In this document: positions 53,301 to 57,237 of the stretch, piece after piece | How the letters are laid out: each line of letters starts with the position of its first letter | How positions within the stretch are numbered: position 1 is the stretch's first letter | Source of the DNA: Acheta domesticus | Taxonomy: Eukaryota > Arthropoda > Insecta > Orthoptera > Gryllidae | Reading direction: 5' to 3' | DNA length: 64,000 bases | Assembly: GCA_031308135.1 (NCBI GenBank) | Contig: JAHLJT010000631.1 | Coordinates: 175,171,282 to 175,235,281 of the forward strand | Made by a program: the position numbers and the translations under genes | The notes under the pieces: generated by a model | Told to the model about the DNA's origin: nothing | The model's input: the letters and a program-made list of their open reading frames with translations, nothing else | The model's database searches: none

Positions 53301-54164
53301 AATTTATCACAAACTTATAAGAATTATACAAAAAGAATTCAGAAAAACCGAAATACTAAGAAATATTTAAAAATATCTACTTTTGAGTAAAATTTGTAAA
53401 TATATGTACTTTTGGGTAAAATATGTAAATATATGTACTAAAAAGTCAACGTTTTTAGGCACTAATCGACATGAAACATAAATATATCGTGGTTTTGATG
53501 TGATAGAGTTAACGTACGGAAATATGTAATTACATAATTATCCAGGCCCAACTCATCATGTTTATTATATGTGCACAAATTTCATTTTTCACCAAATACG
53601 TAATTAGCTTTGTTATTTCACTTAGTCTTGTAGAGCATTTTGATTGTGGTTGCTTAGTATCATTTGCCAATGCTATTGCTAATTTTGCTCCTCCCATCTC
53701 ATGAACTAAAAATGAACTGTACTCAATATTAAATGACATCTTGCAAACACAGACTTGTAATATAGATTAAAATTTTTTTTTAAAGAAGGAGCAAAAAAAA
53801 TGTCTAGAATACAATTTTATGTGTAGGGAAATTTGAATTAGATAGATCACATTTGAAAATATTGAGAATGAAATCTCTGAAGTAAAAGTGGATAAAATAC
53901 ACAGAACATATTGTGAACAAATTGAAACAATTCTTTTGTTGTTAATTATCTTCCCATTGTAGTATTGTGCTCTAATAATTATTTCTTGATATTATTGGTT
54001 ACATCTTGCCAACATGGGTTTTCACATATAATTTCTATTGAGTAATGTGCATTTTCTGTTTTTTTAGGCAGGCACCAATTGGAGATGATAATTACTTGCT
54101 ATTAGCTGCTCGTGCTGGTCGTCCAGATAGCCATTTATTTAAAACATACAGCTCATCCAAGTGA
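9010..54164 (+). CDS. RasGAP1: GAP1-family Ras GTPase-activating protein, ortholog of Drosophila RasGAP1 / vertebrate RASA3-RASA2 (17 exons seen, N-terminal exon missing)
   Basis: The joined exons are 9010-9242, 16066-16247, 19444-19600, 22832-23028, 27380-27578, 33998-34146, 34459-34660, 34777-34888, 35181-35287, 36477-36638, 38178-38257, 41939-42045, 42567-42691, 46439-46557, 47691-47845, 48798-48978 and 54068-54164. They give 2,564 bp: two bases completing a split Gly, then 853 codons and TGA. All introns are GT-AG and every junction phase agrees. Numbering from the first whole codon, C2A is about 1-110, C2B 138-256, RasGAP 323-560 with arginine finger R379 in TIFRGN, the FLRFFAPAI motif is 491-499, PH 594-700, and the BTK motif is H699-C710-C711-C721. 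Vertebrate RASA3 has 834 residues in the same order. The family stimulates GTP hydrolysis by Ras at the plasma membrane; the lipid-binding modules localise it. The start codon is not in any exon I can recognise. RASA3 versus RASA2 identity cannot be separated by eye; insects usually have one such gene. Confidence 0.96.
9295..9522. mobile_element. MITE family A copy 1 (CTGCGATTTT ends, palindromic core)
   Basis: The ends CTGCGATTTTTCTAACT and AGTTAGAAAAATCGCAG are inverted repeats. The interior is itself palindromic around GCATGATCGC / GCGATCATGC. It is 228 bp and non-coding, and starts 53 bp after the e1 splice donor. Related copies occur at 17322, 17497, 23545 and 30723. Confidence 0.85.
9593..10120. 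mobile_element. non-autonomous DNA element with AATGCCTATTTT subterminal repeats
   Basis: Both ends carry several copies of the motif AATGCCTATTTTG or its variants (near 9640-9690 and 10035-10080), clustered toward the ends, as is typical of hAT-like non-autonomous elements. No transposase frame is seen. Exact termini and target duplication were not resolved. Confidence 0.5.
10965..11270 (+). repeat. dispersed repeat family D, fragment
   Basis: It shares the blocks CAGACAGACTG, ACGTTTTGCCGTCAATCG, TTTTTCGATATCAAGAACCC and TTACCAGGGCTCTG with copies near 33040, 45950 and 62760. No coding capacity is evident. Confidence 0.6.
14332..14388. repeat. perfect short hairpin
   Basis: The arms GGTAAAAGATGTTCTAGCCA and TGGCTAGAACATCTTACC pair with only one base missing, around a loop of about 19 nt. 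It may be a tiny foldback relic or a structured RNA; no function is known. Confidence 0.7.
15087..15215. repeat. (ATT)n microsatellite, 5' flank of LINE fragment
   Basis: About 40 ATT-type units with occasional ACT or GTT variants abut the 3' end of the LINE fragment at 15216. Confidence 0.95.
15216..15905 (-). mobile_element. R4/Dong-like non-LTR retrotransposon, 5'-truncated copy 1
   Basis: On the minus strand it encodes the end of a restriction-like-endonuclease LINE protein: a CCHC knuckle [18 protein letters not shown] (C-x2-C-x8-H-x4-C), then [15 protein letters not shown] and [13 protein letters not shown]. This gives the PD...D...K arrangement of the RLE nuclease. A frame break and missing bases show decay. 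The 3' end (CCTCTA on the plus strand) and the flanking ATT/TAA repeats match copy 2 at 43405. Clade assignment rests on the RLE plus TAA-repeat insertion reported for Dong. Confidence 0.75.
15906..16003. repeat. (TAA)n to (TTA)n palindromic microsatellite
   Basis: About ten TAA units run directly into about twenty TTA units, so the repeat changes strand at about 15938. It ends 62 bp before exon e2. Confidence 0.95.
16066..16247 (+). CDS. RasGAP1: RasGAP1 exon e2: C2A domain, last part
   Basis: Acceptor gacag is followed by [21 protein letters not shown] and [17 protein letters not shown], closely matching RASA3 around [21 protein letters not shown] and [10 protein letters not shown]. It starts in phase 0 and ends with two bases of an Arg codon before donor gtgagc. 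It covers the last strands of C2A and the linker to C2B. The exon is squeezed between transposon sequence: the upstream microsatellite ends about 62 bp before it, and a SINE begins about 11 bp after it. Confidence 0.95.
16259..16790 (-). mobile_element. tRNA-derived SINE, copy S1, reverse orientation
   Basis: It reads, on the minus strand, a Pol III B-box TAGGGTTCGAGTCTC near 16725, then the body found in copies S3 and S4, ending in a TGACGC / ATTAGTG-type tail at about 16260-16290. It starts only about 11 bp beyond the e2 donor. It is old, with many mismatches to S4. Confidence 0.75.
16985..17180 (+). mobile_element. SINE fragment S2 (3' half)
   Basis: It shares GGTGCCCCGCTGG, GTAGGTCGACC, CCAGCGGG and GGGACTAATTAATGATCTA with full copies near 20.7 and 31.6 kb. 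The 5' tRNA-like half is absent. Confidence 0.7.
17322..17490. mobile_element. MITE family A copy 2 (short version)
   Basis: The ends TTACGATTTTTTAAACTTTG and CAAAGTTAAGAAAATCGCAG flank a palindromic interior around GTGACGTCACTATGGTGACG. TA dinucleotides sit at both borders. About 169 bp, the same size class as 23545-23713. Confidence 0.85.
17497..17666. mobile_element. MITE family A copy 3 (short version)
   Basis: It is a near-duplicate of the neighbouring copy, with the interior GGGACGTCACTATGGTGACG and the right end GAAAATCGCAG followed by TA. The left end is degraded. The two copies sit only 6 bp apart in the same orientation. Confidence 0.8.
18001..18038. repeat. (AT)n microsatellite
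   Basis: Uninterrupted TA dinucleotide tract. Confidence 0.95.
19444..19600 (+). CDS. RasGAP1: RasGAP1 exon e3: C2B domain, first part
   Basis: The acceptor is tgcag and the donor gtaagc. The first base completes the split Arg and the exon ends in phase 0. It encodes [24 protein letters not shown], a basic stretch KRTRTRKK, and [10 protein letters not shown], equivalent to RASA3 RIVECQGL, GQCDPYATVTL and PQFDEVFYFE. The basic strand is the usual polybasic surface of C2 domains that contacts acidic lipids; that role is inferred here. Confidence 0.95.
20703..21725 (+). mobile_element. tRNA-derived SINE, copy S3, interrupted
   Basis: The left part (20703-21084) has the B-box GGGGTTCGAGTCTCG near 20734, then GGCGAATGCCGAAGCAGTAC and GGTGCCCCGCTGGTGGAGAT. 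The right part (21594-21725) resumes with TAGGTCGTCGCCAGATCTCA and GGGACTAATGACC. A 509-bp TIR element separates the halves exactly where S4 is continuous. Confidence 0.8.
21085..21593. mobile_element. hAT-like MITE nested in SINE S3
   Basis: The ends TAGGGATGCAACATCGA and TCGCATCCCTA are inverted. The flanks CGTGAAGA and CGTGTAGG are a plausible 8-bp target duplication with two changes, which is the hAT signature. The interior has repeated ACATCGATGTT-type motifs and no coding frame. A related scrap lies near 10640-10710. Confidence 0.75.
22261..22294. repeat. G10...C11 hairpin
   Basis: Ten G, then CATGATGGCCATG, then eleven C: a perfect GC hairpin with CAT/ATG extending the stem. It could also form a G-quadruplex or be an assembly-prone site. 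Confidence 0.85.
22566..22808. mobile_element. foldback MITE family B copy 1
   Basis: The ends TTTTTCTTTCTTGGCG and CGCCAAGAAAGAAAG, bordered by TATACT and AGTATA, enclose long arms. These include GGAATATCTCACGGTATTTC and GAAATACCGTGAGATATTCC, and continue inward to CTAGGAGCCGCATGATCGCG. Almost the whole 243 bp is one palindrome. It ends 23 bp before exon e4. Confidence 0.9.
22832..23028 (+). CDS. RasGAP1: RasGAP1 exon e4: C2B domain, last part
   Basis: Acceptor gttcgcag has an unusually purine-rich, TG-repeat tract before it, because a foldback transposon ends 23 bp upstream. The exon runs in phase 0 and ends with TG of a split Trp before gtgagt. It encodes a Gly/Ala/Arg-rich loop, then [14 protein letters not shown] and [17 protein letters not shown], matching RASA3 LEIRVDLWNASN and DEFLGELRIPL. 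The loop-3 aspartates typical of calcium-binding C2 domains are not retained (GNVFLG in place of a DDFLG-type sequence). The exon is very GC-rich. Confidence 0.93.
23029..27379. other. RasGAP1 intron 4 (4.4 kb)
   Basis: It contains one family A MITE (23545-23713) and a repeat-like stretch around 25500-25860 with an open frame that I do not recognise (possible retroelement scrap). Short C-rich and A-rich runs occur. No other feature is supported. Confidence 0.7.
23545..23713. mobile_element. MITE family A copy 4 (best-preserved)
   Basis: The ends CTGCGATTTTCGTAACTTTG and CAAAGTTAGGAAAATCGCAG are near-perfect inverted repeats, each bordered by TATA. The interior palindrome is around CACCATAGTGACGTCACTG. 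169 bp, no coding. Confidence 0.9.
27380..27578 (+). CDS. RasGAP1: RasGAP1 exon e5: C2-to-RasGAP linker
   Basis: The acceptor is cccgcag and the donor gtgaga. It completes the split Trp to give W-YFLQPRSG, a hallmark of the GAP1 family just after C2B. It then carries a Gly/Ala/Pro-rich insert, [18 protein letters not shown], and [15 protein letters not shown], which corresponds to RASA3 LGSLRLNVVYTEDHVF and the start of the GAP helical domain. It is the last of the GC-rich exons; the next exon switches to AT-rich codon use. Confidence 0.94.
27706..27942. mobile_element. foldback MITE family B copy 2
   Basis: The ends TATACTTCCGTTTTTCTTTC and GAAAGAAAAAACGAAGTATA are inverted. The arms again contain GGAATATCTCGCGGTATTTC and GAAATACCGTGAGGTATTCC. 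A C-run of about 13 sits near the right end, as in copy 1 (shorter there). It starts 128 bp after the e5 donor. Confidence 0.9.
28622..28677. repeat. (AT)n microsatellite
   Basis: About 28 TA units, uninterrupted. Confidence 0.95.
30190..31180 (+). pseudogene. Tc1-like transposase relic, interrupted by a MITE
   Basis: Frames on the plus strand preserve Tc1 hallmarks in order. There is an N-terminal helix-turn-helix remnant near 30230-30345 with QWIE and [12 protein letters not shown] text. [20 protein letters not shown] and RRRGER follow near 30597-30672, then, after the [18 protein letters not shown] near 31092, matching the family's FQQDNARPHTA. Stops and frameshifts are frequent, so it is dead. 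MITE copy 5 sits in a TA inside it. Confidence 0.75.
30723..30956. mobile_element. MITE family A copy 5 (long version), nested in Tc1 relic
   Basis: The ends CTGCGATTTTTCTTACTTTG and TCAGAAAAATCGCAG are flanked by TA on both sides (30721-30722 and 30957-30958). The interior shares the GGTATTTCGCGACGTTCTCA core with family B. 234 bp. Confidence 0.9.
31556..32036 (+). mobile_element. tRNA-derived SINE, copy S4 (continuous body)
   Basis: The B-box GGGTTCGAGTCCCG is at about 31567. The body contains CGACCAGGCGAATGTCGGAG, GGTGCCCCGCTGGTGAGAGA and CCAGCGGGAAG, and the tail GGACTAATGACC ... CTAATCAATCAG. It is the best reference for the family in this window, about 480 bp, though its tRNA A-box half is missing or diverged. 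Confidence 0.8.
32241..32275 (+). mobile_element. solitary MITE family A terminus
   Basis: TACTGCGATTTTTCCATAGC followed by TGCC-type sequence matches the left end of family A, but no matching right end was found nearby. Confidence 0.5.
33040..33410 (+). repeat. dispersed repeat family D, copy 2
   Basis: It shares TCGAGTTCATCC, ATCAATTTTGGAGAATAT, GACAGACAGACAG, ACGTTTTGCTGTCAACC and GCATTACATACTTTC with the copies at 45.9 and 62.8 kb. AT-rich leader sequence continues upstream. Confidence 0.65.
33998..34146 (+). CDS. RasGAP1: RasGAP1 exon e6: RasGAP domain start
   Basis: Acceptor gttgcag is followed in phase 0 by [40 protein letters not shown] and WEISKLT. RASA3 has [20 protein letters not shown] followed by LVRLFLHYGRVVPF. 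Donor gtaagt leaves two bases of a Thr codon. Third positions are mostly A or T, unlike the five upstream exons. It forms the first helices of the catalytic GAP domain. Confidence 0.95.
34147..34458. other. RasGAP1 intron 6
   Basis: 312 bp, with a G-rich patch near 34345-34370. Nothing else is seen. Confidence 0.9.
34459..34660 (+). CDS. RasGAP1: RasGAP1 exon e7: RasGAP domain with arginine finger
   Basis: The exon begins after ttttag, completes the split Thr, and reads [14 protein letters not shown]. The Arg at 34478-34480 aligns with the arginine finger of p120 RasGAP (R789 in its TLFRATTLAS) and is intact. It continues with [18 protein letters not shown] and [13 protein letters not shown], matching RASA3 AGMHYLHVTLKP and [13 protein letters not shown]. 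It ends in phase 0 before gtaaag. The intact finger argues for an active GAP. Confidence 0.96.
34777..34888 (+). CDS. RasGAP1: RasGAP1 exon e8: RasGAP domain
   Basis: Acceptor tttcag and donor gtaagc enclose [18 protein letters not shown] and [14 protein letters not shown], equivalent to RASA3 YVDRVFHAITESGVSCP and VMCDIFFSLREAA. It ends with one base of a Ser codon. The flanking introns are short (116 and 292 bp). Confidence 0.95.
35181..35287 (+). CDS. RasGAP1: RasGAP1 exon e9: RasGAP signature FLRFFAPAI
   Basis: The exon follows tttcag and completes the split Ser to read [22 protein letters not shown] and [12 protein letters not shown]. The FLR-F-PA motif is the most conserved RasGAP signature (FLRFINPAI in p120[12 protein letters not shown] in the GAP1 family) and stabilises the finger loop. 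It ends in phase 0 at donor gtaagt. Confidence 0.96.
35288..36476. other. RasGAP1 intron 9 with (ATT)n
   Basis: 1.2 kb of AT-rich sequence with a twelve-unit ATT tract at 36196-36232. No element is recognised. Confidence 0.9.
36477..36638 (+). CDS. RasGAP1: RasGAP1 exon e10: RasGAP domain, C-terminal helices
   Basis: Acceptor gtacag is followed by [20 protein letters not shown], then [20 protein letters not shown], ending IRQ before gtaagt. RASA3 has [20 protein letters not shown] and KESYMATFYEFFNEQKY. The length is exactly 54 codons with both ends in phase 0, so skipping it would keep frame but would delete catalytic helices. Confidence 0.95.
36639..38177. other. RasGAP1 intron 10
   Basis: 1.5 kb of AT-rich sequence with no recognised repeat or gene. 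Confidence 0.8.
38178..38257 (+). CDS. RasGAP1: RasGAP1 exon e11: GAP-to-PH linker
   Basis: This short exon reads [20 protein letters not shown] followed by PVILKEG, aligned to RASA3 FLDLISSSGRRDP and PIVLKEG. It ends with two bases of the Gly codon before gtgagt. LKEG-MIKRAQG is the start of the PH domain in the whole family. Confidence 0.93.
38808..39441. mobile_element. candidate non-autonomous TIR element
   Basis: AGAGTTACTAGATG at the left is the inverse of CATCTGGTAACTCT at the right, and inner AGGACATG / TGTCCTG segments also pair. No clear target duplication was found. About 630 bp, no coding. Confidence 0.45.
39485..39728. repeat. two-unit tandem duplication, about 120 bp each
   Basis: GCCAATTTTTTTGCATATAG and GGGTTTCTTGCTTTATTTTT are repeated as GCCAATTTTTTGCATATAG and AGTTTTTTGCTTTATTTTTC. 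Both units end in CCTTGAATA followed by a G-run. Confidence 0.75.
41939..42045 (+). CDS. RasGAP1: RasGAP1 exon e12: PH domain, first part
   Basis: Of two possible AG acceptors, the first (ttgtag) keeps frame and gives [21 protein letters not shown] then [19 protein letters not shown]3 has [20 protein letters not shown] and WFRL, so the usual Trp is Tyr here. The K-x-R pair on the first beta strands is the inositol-phosphate contact in PH domains (family knowledge). It ends with one base of a Gly codon before gtaata. Confidence 0.94.
42567..42691 (+). CDS. RasGAP1: RasGAP1 exon e13: PH domain, middle
   Basis: After acceptor ttgcag it reads [19 protein letters not shown] and [22 protein letters not shown] (spaced here only for length), closely matching RASA3 [20 protein letters not shown] and MFQVIQPERALYIQ. 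It ends in phase 0 at gtgagt. Confidence 0.95.
43052..43210 (+). pseudogene. LINE ORF2 C-terminal fragment (CR1/Jockey type)
   Basis: An open frame from 43052 to TAG at 43208-43210 reads [20 protein letters not shown] then [16 protein letters not shown] and LRKFKNKL. FxxRxxxxWNSLPxxV...FKxxL is the C-terminal signature of CR1/Jockey-type ORF2 proteins. A likely 3' UTR follows and may resume after the nested element, ending in the (TCTAA)n tail near 44645-44665. Confidence 0.8.
43344..43404. repeat. (ATT)n microsatellite, left flank of LINE copy 2
   Basis: ATT units run up to the CCTCTA 3' end of the nested LINE fragment. Confidence 0.95.
43405..44339 (-). mobile_element. R4/Dong-like non-LTR retrotransposon, 5'-truncated copy 2
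   Basis: The minus strand encodes, in order, [48 protein letters not shown] (spaced for length), the CCHC knuckle (around DDKCRICQ, partly broken), [12 protein letters not shown], then the RLE block with [20 protein letters not shown] and [20 protein letters not shown]. One PD motif is LD here. It is 935 bp, about 250 bp longer at its 5' side than copy 1. Both sides are ATT repeats and there is no other target duplication. Confidence 0.8.
44340..44383. repeat. (ATT)n microsatellite, right flank of LINE copy 2
   Basis: About 14 ATT units directly abut the truncated 5' end of the nested LINE. Confidence 0.95.
44390..44665 (+). repeat. GTGCAGTGAA-type tandem motif and (TCTAA)n tail
   Basis: AGTGCAGTGCAGTG and GAAGTGAAGTG units at 44390-44505 are followed by AATAAATCTAATCTAATCTA near 44640-44665. 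The TCTAA repeats resemble a LINE 3' terminus and may be the end of the CR1/Jockey copy starting at 43052. Confidence 0.6.
44738..44905 (+). mobile_element. SINE head S5 with intact tRNA-like A and B boxes
   Basis: GAGCTGGCTCAGGGA fits the Pol III A box and GGTTCGAGTCC the B box, spaced as in a tRNA. The downstream TTTTCGACA and GTCTGGAGGAGAG match SINE S4. It lacks a foldable acceptor stem and anticodon arm, so it is a SINE head, not a tRNA gene. Confidence 0.75.
45190..46240 (+). repeat. dispersed repeat family D, copy 3
   Basis: The AT-rich leader has repeated TTTCGAAAAATTGAACATGA and GAAGATCTGT motifs. The conserved tail has GACAGACAAACAGACAG, ACGTTTTGCTGTCAATCG, TCGGTATCAAGGACCC and ACATAACTTTC. 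About 1 kb, no coding. Confidence 0.7.
46439..46557 (+). CDS. RasGAP1: RasGAP1 exon e14: PH C-terminal helix and BTK motif start
   Basis: It encodes [20 protein letters not shown] then [13 protein letters not shown]. The Trp at residue 680 is the invariant PH-helix tryptophan, and the His of YHPSAF is the first zinc ligand of the BTK motif. It ends with TG of a Cys codon before gtaagt, so the CC pair straddles the intron. Confidence 0.95.
46558..47690. other. RasGAP1 intron 14
   Basis: 1.1 kb of AT-rich sequence with a C-rich patch at 46740-46810. Nothing recognised. Confidence 0.85.
47691..47845 (+). CDS. RasGAP1: RasGAP1 exon e15: BTK zinc motif and tail
   Basis: It completes Cys-Cys and reads [10 protein letters not shown], giving ligand spacing H-x10-C-C-x9-C, identical to RASA3 [20 protein letters not shown] and PGC. 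It continues [20 protein letters not shown]. The BTK motif packs against the PH domain. It ends with one base of an Asn codon; the donor gtatgt follows directly. Confidence 0.95.
47846..48797. other. RasGAP1 intron 15
   Basis: 0.95 kb of AT-rich sequence. Nothing recognised. Confidence 0.85.
48798..48978 (+). CDS. RasGAP1: RasGAP1 exon e16: C-terminal helical tail
   Basis: Acceptor gtgcag is followed by [37 protein letters not shown], and [24 protein letters not shown]3 has [20 protein letters not shown] and [20 protein letters not shown]. The tail is predicted helical. It ends with two bases of a Lys codon before gtaagt. A region upstream in frame also encodes a hydrophobic stretch, but this lies in the intron. 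Confidence 0.94.
50441..51306. mobile_element. 866-bp foldback element
   Basis: The left arm (50441 to about 50650) contains TACCAGTGTACATTTTATC, CCTGGGGAATCGAGGGCTTA and AAGATGCTGAAAGT. The right arm (about 51090-51306) contains their inverses, GATAAAATACACCTGGTA, GAGCCCTCGACTCCCCAGG and ACTTTCAGCATCTT. An extra copy of a left-arm piece (GTGTCCTTCAGTTTGAATGA) sits in the loop at about 50938. Non-coding. Confidence 0.8.
52263..53551. mobile_element. hAT-like non-autonomous element, 1.29 kb
   Basis: The termini GGGCCTGGACAATTATGTA and TACATAATTATCCAGGCCC are inverted. CTCATCATG at 52254-52262 and again at 53552-53560 is a target duplication of 8-9 bp. TATGTACTAAAAA subterminal motifs are repeated near both ends. 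No transposase frame survives. Confidence 0.85.
54068..54164 (+). CDS. RasGAP1: RasGAP1 exon e17: last coding exon with TGA
   Basis: The exon begins after ttttttag and completes Lys to read [20 protein letters not shown] then [11 protein letters not shown] and TGA at 54162-54164. RASA3 has EHPIGDKSFQNYI at the same place, so PIGD fixes the alignment; the last 25 residues are lineage-specific. A second AG four bases downstream would shift the frame and is not used. Confidence 0.92.
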
Positions 54165-54264
54165 CAACAATATGTATTAGAAAACATTGTGCCATGATGA
54201 ACATTCCACAGAGTGCTTGTACGTAACTTTTTCAAATTTTTCCTACTTTATTTTCTTACAAGTA

Positions 54265-54586
54265 CTGTATATTCTCGAATATACCCCGCACCCTCATTTT
54301 ACAGAAAGTAATGTTAAAAAAAAAGCTTGCTTGATACAGTCGCGATCATGCTATATCTAGCGACATAACAGAGAAAGACGCGAAATGCTGTGACATATTC
54401 CATCGTGAAGATGGGCCGTGACCCGCCACGTTATAAAAACCCGAAGAATAAACCATGCCTCCACGTAACCACGTGCAACACACTTCAAGTTCACGGTACT
54501 AACCTTGATGTGAATATTACCCGCACCCTAGTTTTCAGCTAGTAATTTTTGAAAAATATGTGTGGGTTATATTCGAGTATTTACAG
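54265..54586. mobile_element. TIR MITE inside the RasGAP1 3' UTR
   Basis: CTGTATATTCTCGAATATAC at the left and TTATATTCGAGTATTTACAG at the right are inverted, with TA on both sides. A degraded piece of the family A/B core (CAGTCGCGATCATGC, GACGCGAAATGCTGTGA) lies inside at about 54338-54415. It begins 100 bp after the stop codon. Confidence 0.8.
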
Positions 54587-54691
54587 TATATTTTCCAAGT
54601 AAAATACCTTCATTGAAAGTTTTTTGTTAATGTGAATATCTGGAACTAAGAAATACTTTACTTTCAAGTAAATAGACATCAAATAAGTATT

Positions 54692-54734
54692 AATAAAAAG
54701 CTGAATTTTTTTAATGATATTTGGATGTAATAAA
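54692..54734 (+). terminator. candidate polyadenylation signals (two AATAAA hexamers)
   Basis: AATAAA occurs at 54692-54697 and again at 54729-54734, 530-570 bp after the RasGAP1 stop. In AT-rich insect DNA such hexamers are frequent, so use is only plausible. Confidence 0.4.
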
Positions 54735-54760
54735 CAAGTTTTAAATAGGAATTCTTATCT

Positions 54761-55373
54761 CCTTGAAATCTGTAAATTTTTGTGCATGATTGCATTTTTT
54801 CTGCACTAAGATTAGTAGTGTTGTGAGCATTAAAAATCTATTTTATTTACATAATAATCTGCAAGATGTTATTTACATTCCTATGTAAATTGCTTAATGC
54901 TTTCACTTTCCTAATTCTCAGTCCAGATTTGAGTTAAGTACATAATTGTAATGGATATTAAGGGGAGACACAATGCCTTATCTCTCGTATGTTAATTTGG
55001 CTGTCCATTTGACCCATTATCATAGTGGAAATGTTTTAAGTAAATACAAGAATTACATTTTTTGACTAGTTTTGTAATTTACAGCATTTGTTGTAAATGT
55101 CAGATATTGTCCTTTTTTTGTACTTTTAATCAGAAATCCTGAAGTATGAAACTTATTGTACTCAATTTGGTTACATAAATATTTGTTACTTAATTGATCT
55201 CCTACAAAAAATAGAAGATTATCACTTGAGTAGTTTCAGAGTACTGGGACAAATGTATTCAAAAATGTAATATTTTTCGAAATTAGCATCAGAGTTATCC
55301 TCCTATGAAGTTAGTCACCTCATTGTGGCAACTCATAAACAAAATACAACATGCTGCATAAATAGTCATTTAA
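54761..55373. other. AT-rich 3' flank
   Basis: No gene or recognised repeat. It may still be 3' UTR if the distal transcript end is further on. Confidence 0.6.
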
Positions 55374-55947
55374 GGGTCATTCCATATTAAATCAACACAG
55401 TTTTAATTAAAATTTTACCTCACCATTTTAGATTCAGATGAAATTTGACTCATAGGTAGTATGAACGAAGAATAAGAAAACTAGAAATTGTGAGTAAAAT
55501 ATTTCTATCCATTTGTGAAATACAGCCATCTAAAATTTTACAAACTTGGGTTCCCGAACATTTTTAAATTAATGTAGAACCTCTCCAAATCAAGATGCAT
55601 CAAGATGTAAAAACTCAAAGTCAAAATTTTAAATTCAAATCTGAAAAACTTTTTTAACCCAACTCCTATTGAGTTGTATATCATATAAAAGGCCATAAAG
55701 AAAGCTGCAAAATGACATCTGTTCCAGCTCTCTATCTTAATTTGGAGAGGTTCTACATCAATTTAAAAATTTTCGGGAACCCAATTTTGTAAAATTTTAC
55801 ATGGCTGTATTTCACTAACTGGTGGAAATATTTTACTCAAAATTTGTAGTTTTCTTATTCTTCATTCATACTACCTATGTGTCAAATTTGATCTGAATCT
55901 GAGATGGTGATGTAAAATAACTGTGTTGATTTAATACGGAATGACCC
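55374..55947. mobile_element. 574-bp palindromic (foldback) element
   Basis: GGGTCATTCCATATTAAATC at the left pairs with GATTTAATACGGAATGACCC at the right. The arms of about 205-210 bp continue inward through TTGGGTTCCCGAACATTTT / AAATTTTCGGGAACCCAA and AGAACCTCTCCAAAT / ATTTGGAGAGGTTCT. The loop is about 130 bp. No coding. Confidence 0.85.
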
Positions 55948-57234
55948 ATAAGAAAGTTTTGCAGTGAGACCAACATTAAAGAATGAACATTTCTCTATTA
56001 TTTAGTGAAAAGAAGAGCCTTCCTAGGTTAATTCTTTGAAAAGATAAAATATTAATGAGAGATTTGTAACCAAAGTGACTGCCATTTTGACATAAGTATA
56101 TGAAGGAAGAAAATAACAAAAAATATGTTAAAAGAGTGCATTTCACAATAACATATATATTGTTCTATTCAGAAAACACTGAAAATTTGGAAATGTTACA
56201 ATCCCCAAAATGTCAAAAATTCAGATTTTAGCTTGTCTGATGTCTTCCCTTAAAAACAATGTTATAAAAATAAGTATATTAATGTTCTTAAATTAATAAT
56301 CCAAAAATTATTTACTATGTTGTTTTGATTATTTTCAGCCTGTCAACTGCTCTTGTGGAGCTACATTTCACTCAGCTGTTTGCTGAAGAAAATTTGGCTT
56401 TTATTGCTAAGATGCTGCTCATGTTTTCTGCGTAATTCATTTCTTGAATTTATGTTCCTGAATGCTCCATCCTTGGAAGAGAAAACATTTTGTAAATTTT
56501 AATGGAATTTGAGTATTTTTCTCTATGAGATTTGCAGTGAAATGAAAAGCTGCAGAGAAGCCTTTGTGTTTATTCAAATGACTTTTTATGTTGCATTTAT
56601 ATTTCAAAAGTACATTTTGTAAATCTTTTACACTGTTCATTGTAAATTAGAGGAATAATTCATAAAATATGCTTTTTTTATGAAAGAAAGCTTACCCATA
56701 ATTTTAAACCGAATTTGAATATATCAGTTATAAAGTTTTAATTGATGAATTATTTAATGATGCTTTGTATGAAATTGAATAGCAATAATATTCTTCTTAA
56801 TATACCTCTAATTTTTGTAACAGTGTAAGTTCATCTTAATTGAAAACATATTTATATGATCATCAGTAAAAGACTGTGAATGTGTGTTAGAATGACACTG
56901 TACTCCAGATATGATGTATTAGTGTTTCTTAAACACAAATTCTCAATAGCATCCTGCAATCATTGAATACTCAAATATTGAGTGAATGTTACCAGTTTTA
57001 TATCAGATAACTATTTTTGTAAATTTCCATTTGCATAGTGTAATTAATAAGACTTACTGAATGGTGTGCTATTGCATTCTCAGATTACAGTTGAATATGT
57101 GGATGGAAATTAAATTCTGCTTTAATATATTCAAGAAAATGATCTTAAACTTCAATAAGAATCACATCAGCAAATGTGTGTATTCTGACACACATGTGAA
57201 ATGTATCCTTGCTCTTCTTCACTCCCCAATGTCA
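55948..57234. other. AT-rich intergenic sequence
   Basis: There is a splice-like TTTTCAG at about 56332-56338 followed by a 33-codon open stretch. On the minus strand at 56437-56640 an open frame has weak C2H2-zinc-finger-like text. Neither is strong enough to call. Confidence 0.6.
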
Positions 57235-57237
57235 CCA

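Larger units (their letters stand above)
48979..54067. other. RasGAP1 intron 16 (5.1 kb)
   Basis: It contains a foldback element (50441-51306) and a hAT-like element (52263-53551). 48979-50440 has a low-complexity ACTCACC/TGCTCA-rich stretch near 49490-49680 but no gene. Confidence 0.8.
54165..54760 (+). other. RasGAP1: RasGAP1 3' UTR (extent uncertain)
   Basis: This is non-coding AT-rich sequence after the stop. It contains a TIR transposon at 54265-54586 and two canonical AATAAA signals at 54692-54697 and 54729-54734. The end is a guess: a longer UTR reaching other signals downstream is possible. Confidence 0.5.
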
